A stretch of 38,930 bases of DNA from Beroe ovata. Lineage: Eukaryota; Ctenophora; Nuda; Beroida; Beroidae. The stretch lies in contig CAMPET010000003.1 of assembly GCA_946803715.1 (NCBI GenBank), positions 705,109-744,038 on the forward strand, written 5' to 3'. The notes below the pieces were generated by a model. The model was not told the origin of the DNA, did no database searches, and worked only from the letters and a program-made list of their open reading frames with translations. Position numbers and translations under genes: made by a program. Positions 1-11,267 of the stretch are shown here, piece after piece. Position 1 is the stretch's first letter. The number at the start of each line of letters is the position of its first letter.

Positions 1-83
1 AGAGTTGGTGTGCATTGAACAGGGAGATAGGAATGAAACGCTAAGATGAATAATATCATGGATTGCTTCCGTCCCTCCGTTTC

Positions 84-162
84 TGTGTGTGTGTGTGGGT
101 GTTTGTGGGTGTGTGTGTGTGTGTGTGCGTGTGCGTTTGTGTGTGTGTGTGTGTGTGTGTGT
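84..162. repeat. GT microsatellite
   Basis: This is an almost pure TG dinucleotide tract with a few GGG and CGTG interruptions. It lies just downstream, on the minus strand, of a candidate splice donor (GTGAAC) and would be intronic there. The short Cys/Val-rich open frames across it come from the repeat and are not genes. Confidence 0.95.
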
Positions 163-175
163 ACACGCGGTTCAC

Positions 176-532
176 CTCATCCTCGCTGCTACCCTGATCG
201 TCACTACTCAGATCTTGGAACATTTCCATCAGCTCCTTATCGAAACTTTTGTCATCAGCACCAGCCTAGGGATGTATAATTCTTTGATTCGAGCACAAAA
301 CTGATTTCGAGCGAAATTCTGAAAAGATCATTTCGTCGTTGTTAAATGTCTGAGGAAGTTGGTAGGTAAGTGCGATACTTGAGACTTACAGTAATTGTAG
401 TGTTCATTGCCGAGTTGGGACCAGCAGTGGTCCCTGTGTCAGCGGTCAGTGTGTCGTCCAGCATTTTGGAGAGATCGCACGCGGCACCAGCAGAATCATT
501 CTGAACCCCTACACCCGAACTTTGAGATTCAT
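176..532 (-). CDS. Two candidate exons of an unidentified acidic protein, partial at left edge
   Basis: Two phase-compatible minus-strand exons can be read. Exon 532-390 follows a CTGTTTCAG acceptor and ends at a GTAAGT donor. Exon 265-176 follows a CATCCCTAG acceptor and ends at GTGAAC. The joined peptide is Ser/Thr/Asp-rich; it includes DLSKMLDDTL and then a short helical acidic stretch, ELMEMFQDLSSDDQ. The 5' exons were not located, and the 3' part would lie outside the window. The arrangement of a hydrophobic helix followed by an acidic linker loosely recalls the middle of PEX19, but the similarity is too weak to name the gene. Support is splice signals and open frame only. Confidence 0.4.
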
Positions 533-1171
533 CTGAAACAGAGTCATAGCTGTCACGTGATGATCACGCAGTAACGTTATCAGCTCACGTCGTGATACGA
601 GCACCAGGTTTTTTTCGAATTATACCATGAATATATGCGCGAAATAATCCCATAAAATGACATGAAATGTTATTTCCGAGGACATACTATATGTACAATG
701 GAGAGGCAGAATACTGGTGATTAATCTGTACTCTGATTCCAATTGTATATTATTGAGTAACGTGTTTGAACGCAATGCACAAGCTGTCCAATATCATAAA
801 TTGCATAAGCTGGTTAACAGTTAAGCGCTTTCAAATCGAGTGCGTTCGTCGTTATACACTTTAAACTATTGCATCCTTAATCCAGAAGATAAGTAATCAG
901 TTTTTTACAATTGCGCTATCGCGAATGAATGTTCTAATTAAATATTCAGCCAATAATAACGAGGAATGTCGTCGTAGTTCAATATCAGAGTTCGATGAGG
1001 CAGTGGAATGCAGGGGGAAGTAAAGCTGCACAGTTACCGTCTTCATCATTCCCGACATACCTAGACCATAACTTTGACCAGTGTCCCAGGTGAATTATGA
1101 AGGATCAAATCAAGCGGTACCCATTCTCTCAGCAGCTATATCATATCCATATCTCATAATATCATAGTATA
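533..1171. other. Intergenic, probable divergent promoter region
   Basis: No convincing exon was found. The stretch lies between a minus-strand candidate gene and a plus-strand gene, so it may hold promoters and 5' exons for both. A tiny minus-strand ATG frame before GTAACT near 1040 was seen but could not be joined in phase to the exon at 532. Confidence 0.3.
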
Positions 1172-2761
1172 ATGTCCCATTCTCCTCCCTCTTACATGTT
1201 CTCCTCATTTCACTATTTCAGAAGGGTGAATGCAGTGAAGAAGAAGCTGCAATTCTCGATCCCCCTCTACCGGGGTAGAGAGCGTCTCTCACTCCTCACT
1301 TTCCTCGCCTTCCTCCACCTCACGAGTGAGGAATACGAGGCTGCCGAGCAAATCCTCAGCAAGTGCCGACTCATCTCCACCAACTCCATCATGCTCAGCA
1401 CGACTGAGTACCACTGCCACTACCGGCAAGGTCAGCTGAAGAAGGCGCGCGCCACCATGAAACAGCTGAGACGCGATATTGCGGAGGACCAGTATTCGGA
1501 TCATTTTCAGGCAGAGGCTTTGATAGATCTTGCCATGGCTCTCATCGTTTTCGGGCTGAATTGTGCGGCGCTAGAACACCTCCATAAAGCTAAAGTCGGG
1601 TTAAAGTCCAAAGGTTGCAGTAGGACGAACTGCTTCCTTAATCTTTGTTACGGTATGGTTTACTACCATTTCAATCAGAATGATGGTGAAAGAGGCTTAT
1701 CAACATATTATGCACAACTGTGCTCTGAACGATTCAAACCCCTGCTAAAATTCTCTCAGTACCGAAACGTTTGCGGAGTGTATCTATGGAAACTGAACAT
1801 GAGGTCAACTGCTGGTGGTGTGGGCTCTCTGTCTGCTAATCTGATCGGTACTGCGTATGGGAAGTATCAGATAGGCAAGGAGTGTATCAAGTGCGGCTAC
1901 CCAGGCAAAGGACTGTTTCTACTCAGGAAAGCTCTGGACGTATGCAAGATGGCGGATGTCTATTACTGGATAGGAGAGGGGATGGTGAAGCTGGCAAACA
2001 GGCGATGGGGACACGACATGGTCTGGGATGAGATACGAGGCAGGTGTCCAGTGTACGTGAAACACTCACTCAGTGAGCAGGACAGTGGCGTGTCACCACC
2101 CCCGCCCACCGCCATTGCCTGCTACAGGAAGGAAAGGGAGCGGAAGATGGCGATCACCTCGCCCACAGGGATACAGAAAGTCATGGAGAAGATTGACAAC
2201 GACACGAGGTTTCTAAACGACACTGTCTATATGGAGGCGAGGGATTACTATCGAAAAGCAATCATGCTCTCCCCTGTTCTTGTTGAGAAATACTGCATAT
2301 CCCTGGCGAAGTTACTCATTTATCTGAACGATATGATAGGAGCTGAAGAGATATTGTCCAGGGTGGTGGAAGAGAAGAGCTCGCCGTTTGTCCAGTTCGA
2401 CGCGTCACTTCTCCTCGCCACGTGCTATGCTAATGGGAAAGTGCAGGTGGCGGCGCAGCACGTGTCCAGATGTCTGGACCTCCTCCCGAAGGTCACCGTT
2501 ACCCCGGATACACTTCACCTCCTCATGCAGTGGTGCGAGTTTTACGCTTATCAGAACTCATACCGGAGGAATAGCCACGATTTTAAGTTCTGGTTGGAGG
2601 CGCTCAGCCAACTCGGTTACACCAAGTTGGAGCCGCTCCTGGACAGGCTGAGACAGTTGCAGGATGAGAAGCTGCTTCGGATGGTTGGACAGAAGTGGGC
2701 GGGGAGGAACAAGGGTAGTATACCGGGTACTAAAACTACCAGCTTTGGGGACAAGAATTGA
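1172..2761 (+). CDS. TPR-like helical repeat protein, function unknown
   Basis: This is a single uninterrupted frame of 529 codons. The protein is helical with repeated TPR-like units, for example FLAFLHLTSEEYEAAEQIL near residue 45, then AARDYYRKA-type and LLIYLNDMIGAEEIL-type units around residues 355-395 and LLATCYANGKVQVAAQHV near 415. The tail is basic (KWAGRNKGS). A good acceptor (CACTATTTCAG) at 1221 is in frame with the ORF, so the first 17 codons may be intron or 5' UTR and the true start may lie in an upstream exon not found. I do not recognise the family beyond TPR-type repeats. Its stop codon is only 60 bp from the TAF7 stop on the opposite strand, so the two 3' UTRs must overlap or be very short. 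Confidence 0.75.
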   Translation: MSHSPPSYMFSSFHYFRRVNAVKKKLQFSIPLYRGRERLSLLTFLAFLHLTSEEYEAAEQILSKCRLISTNSIMLSTTEYHCHYRQGQLKKARATMKQLRRDIAEDQYSDHFQAEALIDLAMALIVFGLNCAALEHLHKAKVGLKSKGCSRTNCFLNLCYGMVYYHFNQNDGERGLSTYYAQLCSERFKPLLKFSQYRNVCGVYLWKLNMRSTAGGVGSLSANLIGTAYGKYQIGKECIKCGYPGKGLFLLRKALDVCKMADVYYWIGEGMVKLANRRWGHDMVWDEIRGRCPVYVKHSLSEQDSGVSPPPPTAIACYRKERERKMAITSPTGIQKVMEKIDNDTRFLNDTVYMEARDYYRKAIMLSPVLVEKYCISLAKLLIYLNDMIGAEEILSRVVEEKSSPFVQFDASLLLATCYANGKVQVAAQHVSRCLDLLPKVTVTPDTLHLLMQWCEFYAYQNSYRRNSHDFKFWLEALSQLGYTKLEPLLDRLRQLQDEKLLRMVGQKWAGRNKGSIPGTKTTSFGDKN

Positions 2762-2820
2762 GTTCCTGCATTGATAAACCGCTACCTATCAGCAGTGCAA
2801 GAAATTGAATTTGAACGATA

Positions 2821-4082
2821 TCAATAATCAGATGAGTTGAAACCAAGCCAACGTCGGGTATTACCTTGGAAAGAAGAAGGAACAGATTCAGTAGTTTTGC
2901 CCGTGTCCGTGGTAGTCTTGTTATCGTATACAAGTCGTGTCTGTACACTGATAGCACTGATATCAGCTCGTAGCAACCGTCGAACCTAACAAAGGTGAAG
3001 TACCCGCTCGTCACAATGAACTGTCATCGAAATGTCACTGCGCTCGCGATATACATGGTCTCCATATTTTGATTTCATTCTAAGTAATGAGTAAGCCAAA
3101 CGAACAGTGGATGTGAATATGAGATACAGTTGTGTAAAGTATTAATATAATGGGTACCTCTTTTTCGACTTCGGGGTCGTCTATGATCTTCTTAGGGGCT
3201 GTTTTTCTGAACCGCTTCTTCCGCACATTTTTCATAGGCGGGGTTACTCCGTGTGGGTAAACGAATTTCTTGTGATCGTTCTTCTCTTTCCGGACTTGTT
3301 GCGACCTCACTACTTCATCATCCGCGAGTGGGGTTTCGTTCACCTATATCATAGTAATTGTACTACAGTTGTACAACCTACTTACTTTGGTCTCATCGAC
3401 CTCCACATCATGTAAACATAAGTTCGGATGATTTTCGAAATGTTAATGATAGTTCCTACTTGTTCAACATTAGTTTGGATGATTTTCCAAATGCTACTGA
3501 TAGTTCCTACTTGAACAGTATTTCCTACTTGAATAGCTTTATACGCACCAACAGCATCTGGCATATATCACCGGATTTGTAGAATGTCTTGTTATCAATA
3601 GTTTTCTGACACTCTACAATACACGGCAAGTCAACCAATTTTCCCGTTAAAGTCTCGTTTTCTATCTGTGGAAATGGAATGATGATTTATCGAAGTTTGA
3701 CTGCCTCTGGAGCAGTGGTTTGTCAAGATAATTACAATCATTTTAGTTCAGTTATTGGCTCACATCCAAAGGGATTGGCTCACATCCAAAGGGATTAAAA
3801 ATGATTCGATGCAACAATAACGCAACGCAATGAGGCCACAAGCGACTCGATTTAAAACAACAATAACGCATCGACACCGGCACGAGTTGCCAATGATTCT
3901 TATCCACGTACCTTGAGCAGGGCATTCCTACAATCATCCTTGATATCTATCTGTAGTCGTTCCCGGAGATTTCCCTTGTTGACCGCCTGCCTGACGATCT
4001 GTGCGTACTTCTCCGGCAGTCGCAACACCATCAGGTTCTCCTGCGTCTCATCGTCGTCTTCATCTTTCTTGCGAGACATCAT
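2821..4082 (-). CDS. TAF7: TAF7, TFIID subunit 7 (TAFII55)
   Basis: There are four phase-0 exons: 4082-3912, 3665-3549, 3343-3158 and 2985-2821, giving about 212 residues. TAF7 is a TFIID subunit that binds TAF1 and restrains its acetyltransferase activity. The family core is clear. Exon 1 has an [13 protein letters not shown]-type opening. Exon 2 has [10 protein letters not shown] and [17 protein letters not shown]. Exon 3 has [20 protein letters not shown], then RKTAPKK and DPEVEKE. Exon 4 opens [14 protein letters not shown]. The protein is much shorter than human TAF7 (about 349 residues): the C-terminal coiled region after RLLRAD is nearly absent, unless the GTAATA inside exon 4 is used as a donor. 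Two ATGs in tandem open exon 1 (MMSRKK); either may be used. Confidence 0.93.
3755..3794. repeat. 20-bp perfect tandem duplication in TAF7 intron 1
   Basis: The unit TTGGCTCACATCCAAAGGGA occurs twice back to back, with no mismatch, inside the intron between TAF7 exons 1 and 2. It looks like a recent local duplication. Confidence 0.9.
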
Positions 4083-4814
4083 ATAATATACCTACAGCTG
4101 GACCGGATAGGCAATCAATTGTTCTATTCAGAAGGTTTCAAGACCCATGATAGCACTGTGCTTTTTGTTGAACACTCGGTCAATAATCACCATTCCAATT
4201 TTGTAGATAATTCGAATTTCCAGGTTTATGAAATTAAAAATAACTGAAAAGGCCGTTCATGAAACTTAGTAATAACTTCAATTAATAACAATCATACACA
4301 TCACGATAATATACAATGGATACAGCGATAATAATATCTGGATTAGCTTCTGGATAACATGAAATAGGGTTATCTTCAAAATAATATCAAGTACACAACT
4401 GTGGTGATAGTATGGAATCAAAAATTAAATAGGTAACACAAAAATAATTATGTATTTTCTGATTTGCTCTGACAATTATTCACACGATTAGATAACAAAA
4501 CATAGTATTTGGTAACGAATAACATAATATAGGATAACAGATAAGAGGGTCAGTCGAGTCAATCGAGTCAATCGAGTAATAAGTTACTGTATGATAATAT
4601 ATAAAGATGAAAGGTCCCAAATCACCCCTCCCTGTACCGGTCTGTGGTCACTGGTCACTGTTTGCTCAATAAAATATTCCTAGCAGGAAAATACGCCAAC
4701 TGACAATGCAATTTTCAATGTACTTTAGTACTTCTTATGTACTCTATAGTACTTCCACACTCTCCTATTCTTGCAACACTCCAAGATCTCACCTCCCCCT
4801 ACTCTCTGCTATTG
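4083..4814. other. Intergenic between GCLC 3' end and TAF7 5' end
   Basis: AT-rich sequence with no supportable exon. It should hold the TAF7 promoter and the GCLC 3' UTR. A short run of GTCGAGTCAA-like repeats occurs near 4553-4576. Confidence 0.5.
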
Positions 4815-7682
4815 CTACTCCTGTAGCTCACTGAGAAGATCCTCGGCATGATCCTCTGTGTTGTAACTGTCTCGTCGGAAGTGCTTGTCGTGGAAATCAC
4901 TCTTCTTCCGTAGCGTTCCGATCAGCTCGGGACATTCTTTCCCGTTGGTTATCGCATCGCACTCCATCATCAGATCGTACGTTATCTGAGGAGTTCGATT
5001 TTGCTGTGATTTGGTCATTAGGTACCTTCTACTTATTACTCTACTGATAATACTGATAATAGGTATGCCATTGGATAAATTTTTTTCAAATAAAGGAAAT
5101 ATGGGTGAAATATAGCATCATTAGACCTACCTCTTCTGAGACGACAGAATCGTTTTGGTAGAGTGGATGGTTTCTGACGTAGTCCCTCAACCATCGTGCC
5201 GTTGTCTTCAGCTCCCCACTTGCTCTCTTTTGGATAAGGGTGACGTAGGAACATATTCGAGCTGCAGTCACGAACTCCAAATCCTGCAAGTGATATCATA
5301 TGATTCCATGTTTGAATAAACGTGCTGATGCGCAGTGCTGCAGAAGATTGCTGCTGAGCATGGTGAAGATATTCATTGTTCTGGGGAGTATCGCTGTTTG
5401 GAATCATACCATGTTGTTGATGTAGGCTCTGATGATTCGACAAACGCCAGGAAAATCGTCGGACCCATTGATAATCTCATTAACGGTCATTTCTGCAATC
5501 ACAGGTTCACAGTCACACTTACAACACTGGATATTTTTCCTGGAACGAACGATTTTAAAGGGAGAGGTAGTTATCTAGGAATTGAATAGATATTGATACT
5601 AGCTCCTTTTTCTAGTTGATTCTAACGGAGTTTTTACAAGTTGACAAACACTTCGCAGAGCAACTAACCTAAAGAAGAACTTCTGCTCGAGAACTGCATC
5701 CCGAACTTGTGCTCGCTCCATGTTCTTATGTACCAGCGATAGTGGCACATAGAAATTACATTTGAAGCTAGCCAAAGCCCTGCTCAACAAGATACAAAAC
5801 GAAACAAAGGCTGCATTTTCAAAGTCTGTGATCTGAGCCTCGGTTGTCCTAAACTCAACTCTCCAGCCGATGTCCGAGCCGGCAGGAGGAGGTTTGAACC
5901 GCATGTTCTGCCAGTTTGATGACTGAAGACTCTCGAAATGGTCTGTGTCCACCTCATCGTCCAGCTCTATACGATTACTGAACGCCGAGATGGGGTCTCT
6001 CTTGAAGAGGTGAGCGATGTGCTTCGCGAGGAGAGGGTCAATTGTGTCCACATTCGCTGACATCAGCGTCTCGTATATTTTCTGATCATAGGGCGGGTTT
6101 ACATCACTGAATTTCTCCGACTTGAGGTAGGAGTTGATGCAGGAGTAACGAGAATTCCTCGGTGTTCCGGAGCCAGGATTTATAACCTCCTGGAAATAAC
6201 AATCATGACATTGCCAGCGTATATAACCTAATCACAAATGGAACTTTCTCATTGAAGATACTTAACCTCTTCAGTCCGATCGTCTGTAGCAGCAGATATG
6301 ACATTCCATCGGCAGTCCACGTCGCAGAGGTAACCTCTGAAGATGGGCGCTCCTGCCGATAGAGCCATCACAATAGGGGATATGACTGCCAGCTGATCAT
6401 ACAGAATCTTTGCTTCATCGAGATCACACGCCTAGGACATTATTTCATCTCAACATCATAGTTTCATGAGTGGATAACATAGCATCAGGTTCTAAGGAAA
6501 TTCTGTATCATGGCCATAAAACTAATCTGTGACACTAACCTGAAAGGTGACTTGAATGCAGCAGCAGCCCATCCCGAATCCCATGGCATCCATGTACACA
6601 TGATCTGGCTTTGCAGCTGGGTTGTCAGGAAACTCTACAAAGGGAGTCGGTGTATTGCTGTCTTTGTAGATGGGCACGTTTATTTCAACCTGGAGTTATT
6701 ATGAGGTTAGGTATTACTAACGATAACATCATGATACTTCCGATTTGATCACCGAGAGAAGCAACAAAACTACAACATTTTCTGGCTTCAGTTCTATATC
6801 CAATGTTCATGTTACCTTTTTACCTCTGCGTTCCATGATATTCTTAGCCAGATTCGGGAATCTTGGGTGAGAGTTTACACACTCATCTGGGAAAAACAAA
6901 CTCTTCAATATCTTCCCATTCGGTGGAGCAGGAGGCCAGCAGAAATCCGGGCATCCAAGACGAGGGAAATTCGTCAGGGTCAATACAGTTTCAGTTCGAG
7001 GATCCATCTGAAGTGCTAGTTCCTGTAGAGTTTGGTGAATGTGACAAGCTGTTTATAACAGTATAACCTTATAACGTATGGTGGTCTGAGAAGGGAGGGC
7101 GAATGTTTGGAGGCATTTTATCTACATACTTTTCTTCGGTGCCTCATGTCCCTTATCACATGATTAAGCTCCTCGAAATCTTCGAGAAATGGCTTATTAG
7201 GAGTTGATTCGATCTGGAAAGCACCAAACTCCTCAACAAACGTAACGGGCCTGAGTGAGGTCATTCATAATGTAAATAATGATGTTATCGTTGCAAAAGG
7301 TAATGGAAAATGGAAGCCATACGTACATGTCGAATTTGCAATTGTATTCAGCAAGTTTATCGAGATATTCCTGTGTCTTGCAGTGGAGGTACACCCTCTT
7401 CTTCTCATGATCGAATTTTAGCAGGAGATATTCTATCTCATCTCCCCACTTCAAAACTTCGTATGACCTGTAATAGACTCAAACTTAAATATTAGCCATT
7501 TTTGGAAGGATAGATGGATTACTGCAGGAACCGTATTTCAAGCATATTTCTCCCTTCTCCTACCTATTGCTCATTTTCTTCATGATATTGATGAACTGTA
7601 TGATGCCATGCGCTCGAATATAATCTGCTAGCTCCTTAGTTCGCTCCCATGATAGAGGAGTTCCCTTAACAAGCAGCCCCAT
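4815..7682 (-). CDS. GCLC: Glutamate-cysteine ligase catalytic subunit
   Basis: Ten exons join in phase: 7682-7564, 7467-7327, 7250-7130, 7022-6816, 6689-6540, 6431-6267, 6189-5669, 5539-5410, 5283-5131 and 4985-4815. They give about 625 residues against 637 in human. The enzyme makes gamma-glutamylcysteine from Glu, Cys and ATP, the rate-limiting step of glutathione synthesis in the cytosol. Landmarks in order are [13 protein letters not shown] at the start, [10 protein letters not shown] (acidic active-site motif), [74 protein letters not shown] with [10 protein letters not shown], and [13 protein letters not shown]. The start matches the family N-terminus. The region that carries the cysteine linking human GCLC to GCLM (near Cys249) reads YLKSEKF, without a cysteine. 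Exon 8 adds a Cys-rich patch (QCCKCDCE). Confidence 0.96.
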
Positions 7683-8536
7683 TGAGAACTTCCGAGCTAA
7701 GAGTTTGGCGGTTTTACCTTAACTTTGCTATTCGTCAAACCCATGTTTTGAGGGGTCCTCAGATCGCCAATTTACAAAGAAACCACGTTATTATGAACTT
7801 GAAAAGATACGGCAATCAACCTTTAAAACTGGAGACAAATGTGTAGAGGGGAATTCTTGACCTTCATAAATGAACATGAAAGCTATAAATGAAGCAAATT
7901 TCAGTTATGAAAAAGAAAGAAAAAGGATAACGTGGCACATAATGACATCTTGCATACTGCACAATGTTCATATGCTGTGGACACGTTTCATTAAACAATT
8001 ACAATGTTTCAGTGATTTATGAGAGCCGAGAGGAAATGTATTCTAAGGAATGAGAAATTCGACGCCAGTTTTTGGAAGGTAAAATACTCTGAGAGCATGA
8101 ACGAAAGAGATTTCATAAATGGATAATTGGGTGTAAAAGAAGCTGATAAGAAATGTATTCTAAATGCCATAATATAGGTAAGTAGGAAGTAGCTACAGTG
8201 TACAGGTCATGACAAGGGGAATGCAGTAATCAGCCGCACTCAACAACTGCAATACCAATAAACCTACATACCTACATCATTTATGATTAATGCAGACTGA
8301 CAGAAGAAAAGCACAGTAAAAAATCTAATATGGGTCTAACAGGTAATTCATCCACACGTACGGGTGCAATGTCATGAAAATATCGGTTCAAATCTGATAA
8401 TAGGCACATTAGGTATATTATTCAATAGCATTGAATACCTAGGCAAAAACCATTCAAGAAAATATGCTTCCTACAAACCTACAAGACTATCAGGCATAAA
8501 ATAGATCATCCCATACCCAGTATATAATAAAAAGGA
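7683..8536. other. Intergenic, GCLC upstream region
   Basis: No exon is supported on either strand. It should contain the GCLC promoter and the MPHOSPH10 3' UTR. I looked for a canonical antioxidant response element (TGACnnnGC) close to the start codon and found only imperfect matches. Confidence 0.4.
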
Positions 8537-10265
8537 TTAACCAAATTTATTAAACTTCTGCTTTTTCTTCACTTTAGACTTATAAGAGCTGCCCCCAATT
8601 GATTCCTTTTGATTTATAGAATCCTGTAGCTTAGAGAAAAAGTTCGAGTTCACTTTTTCAGATGACTTTTTCGCAAGGGAGATACCCTGCTTTACTTCCT
8701 CACTGACCAAAGAAATTGCATCCTTCTTTGATTTTACTTTCTTAGAGCCACTATCCCTATCAAGCTTTAGCTTCTTCAACTTCTGTTCATGAGACTTGAT
8801 GGATTGTGACTTCTTAATTTTTCTTTTCTTTCGTTTCTTATCAGTCTTATCTTCTTCCACGGCACTCCTCAGCTCTTCTTTCTGCTTTGATTTAATCTCA
8901 GCTGGTGCAAGAATTTGTCTGTCAGATACAGCAGCAGGAATTGCCTCTTCTAAACTGATAGCAGGTGCATTAACAACGACTTTGATTTCATCTTTCACCC
9001 CTTTTGGCGTGTAATTGAAGTTAGATAATGCATCAAGCTTTCTGAATAGGTGCTCTAAATCAATTTTGATTGATTCCTCTGCTTCATTTATTTCTTCAAC
9101 CCTATCAGAAACTGTTGCTTGATCACAAGCATCAAGATAATCTTTTTCATAAATTTCTGCCAGGCTCATTTTACTTTTCTCATGGTTCAACGGCAGCTCT
9201 TTCTGCTTCATTTTATCTTTGCCAACGGGCTTTTCTTTCCTTTCAACATCATCGAATAGTTTAATCTTGATTCTTTCAATAATGAGTTTTTCAATCTTAG
9301 TGCTTGTCTCCATAGTAATCTCTGGGGCAGCTCTTGCGCCATGGTCAAACTGAAGATGCTCTTCCAGTAAGGTGTTCGATTCCCTATCTTTAGTAGATGC
9401 CTCGCCTAACATTTTCCATGACTTAGTTTCCAATGACTGTTCTTCATTAGCAGAAATCTTGGCTCGCATCTGGAAAAATTGATTGGGTTAAATTTTCACG
9501 TAAAATACACACCAACTCATTGGTCCCGACATAAAAGAAAGCGAAAATACCAATTGGCTATCAACAATCATGAGGATTTATATATTATGCATATCATTGT
9601 GATGGATTGAAATTTACCTTCTTGAGCTCCTTCTCGAGCCGAGACTCAATTTCTCCTTCATCTTCGGACTGGTTGAGTTCTTCATCATCACCGATGAAAA
9701 TATTTCTTTGCATCTCATCACCACTCTCCTCACTGCTTTGGTTTTCTGCTTGTCTCTCAACTTGTTCACAAAACTTATCCATATCCTCCCAATCCAGATT
9801 GGGGTCTTCCTTTGGCATTCTTTCATTTGATGAGTCCAGCTCTTCATCAATATCACTCTCATTACCAGTGCCGTCATGTTGTTCATTTTCATTTTGAGCT
9901 ATTGTCATCTTTTCAGCTAGTAAAGGATCTCTCTTGACTGAGTTAGCAACTGTTGCTTTTTCTGCAAGTTTCTTGTTGATTTCTGATGCTATGTTCTTGA
10001 TAAGTATATCATTCAATAATTCAATCTGTTGCCATATTTGTTCATTATCAAAATCTTTGGTTAGAAGTTTTGGTAAAAGTATCTTCTCTTTGATACATTC
10101 ATCAGCAGAAGCAACTAAGGAGAGATGGTTATAACTATTCTCCAGAATTGATGACCAAATACTCCTCTGGGATTGACTTGCAGTGAGATATGATAGTACG
10201 CTGGACACATCTTCAAACTGTTGCAAACTCACATTTAGAGGATTATCATCAGGAACCTTGTTCAT
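8537..10265 (-). CDS. MPHOSPH10: U3 snoRNP protein MPP10
   Basis: Two exons, 10265-9618 and 9469-8537, join in phase 0 to give about 526 residues. MPP10 is a component of the U3 snoRNP and small-subunit processome; it partners IMP3 and IMP4 in 18S rRNA processing in the nucleolus. Family signatures are DFDNEQIWQQIELLN in the N-terminal part, a long acidic middle, the helical EKELKK region, then NTLLEEHLQFDHGARAAPEI, HEKSKMSLAEIYEKDY, LFRKLDALSNFNYTPK, a VVVNAPAISLEEA segment and a Lys-rich tail with FFSKLQDS. It is shorter than human (about 681) because the acidic linker is reduced. The ATG lies two bases after a good acceptor (CTTACTCCAG), so a 5' UTR intron is likely. Confidence 0.93.
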
Positions 10266-10619
10266 ATCTGGAGTAAGAAATTGCTATCTTATTAACAATG
10301 TTATTAACAATTATTTGAAGATAATAAGGTATAATATGTCTCACTAACAACGGCTGTTTCACTTGTTGCATCTGTGCGTTATCAGAAAGTCCAAATAAAA
10401 TGTCTATATCCCTAAGGCCAAGATGGAGAGCCTCACCAATCCAATCTAACATTGACTCAATGAAAGACCAAAATATGCGAGGATTTCAAAACATCGATAA
10501 TTCATGAGATGTTTCATTGTATTCTACTATTCTATGCCCTAATCCGAAAGATTTAGCTCATCACCTACGTCATCATTGATATTATAAACTGTTGAAAAAT
10601 GAAAATACGAAATCATTTT
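10266..10619. other. Gap between MED11 and MPHOSPH10 with a small unexplained frame
   Basis: On the minus strand, a 36-codon frame starts at ATG 10452 (MLDWIGEALHLGLRDIDILF) and ends at a GTGAGA donor near 10345. It resembles a short coding exon, but joining it to the MPHOSPH10 acceptor gives a frame with an early stop. It may be a 5' leader exon with an upstream ORF or an unrelated small gene. Confidence 0.3.
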
Positions 10620-11000
10620 TCATTTATCAAAACCTTCCTCTTCGAGCTCTGAACTTCTCCTGAACTTTCGAGGTTTGCTCTTCACAGAGAGTTTATGAAG
10701 TCTGTCCATTATAATTGTACACTGTCCATGTGCAAGCTGAAATCCCTTCTCAGCATTATAGACACTTCCACCATGTGGGACAGATGAAGAAACTTCAGCT
10801 AGATAGTTTATGGTGTGTAGAAGTTTCTCATTCACTTTTTGAACTGAATTCATGAAGTGTTGAGCATCATTCTTGACTTTGAGGGTATTAATTGCTGAGT
10901 CATGGGACACTTCTTCTAATGTTGATTGTGCATATTGTATTGACTGGATGACTGCTGTTTCAAGATGGACCAAATTCTGCAATTCACGACTTCGCATCAT
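10620..11000 (-). CDS. MED11: Mediator complex subunit 11
   Basis: A single-exon gene of 126 residues. Human MED11 is 117. The subunit sits in the Mediator head module with MED17 and MED22 and helps recruit TFIIH and Pol II. The match lies along the whole length: an N-terminal helix (ELQNLVHLETAVIQSIQYAQ), then FMNSVQKVNEKLLHTINYLA, and the family's PH-G-S-Y motif as VPHGGSVYNAEKGFQLA. The C-terminus adds a short basic/acidic tail (KPRKFRRSSELEEEGF). Two tandem Met codons open the frame. It lies 354 bp upstream of MPHOSPH10 and 267 bp downstream of ITFG2 on the same strand. Confidence 0.88.
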   Translation of the reverse strand: MMRSRELQNLVHLETAVIQSIQYAQSTLEEVSHDSAINTLKVKNDAQHFMNSVQKVNEKLLHTINYLAEVSSSVPHGGSVYNAEKGFQLAHGQCTIIMDRLHKLSVKSKPRKFRRSSELEEEGFDK

Positions 11001-11267
11001 CCGCCTTCGAAATTTATTTCACCCACTCTGAGCTATAAAACGATGTGAGTGTTAATGAGAAGTCTATGCACAATAACACATTGAAATAAAACAAATGAAT
11101 ATGATAGAATTATGGGTGAAAGTATGATCGAAATAAAAGATAAATAACAGTCTATATAATCATCGTGATAAAAAGATTCATTCAGTTGACACAAAAAAAG
11201 AAGTAAATTTCTGATCTGGTGAGGAGTACCTATACGTACATTCCGAATTAACATACTTTAGCCATTA

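Noticed and set aside
46-304. Cys/Val-rich open frames across the GT repeat
   Set aside because: They are simple translations of the dinucleotide repeat; a competing minus-strand exon pair fits the flanking sequence better.
7683-7760. Possible antioxidant response element upstream of GCLC
   Set aside because: The best sequence, TGACGAATAGC, has the wrong spacing for TGACnnnGC.
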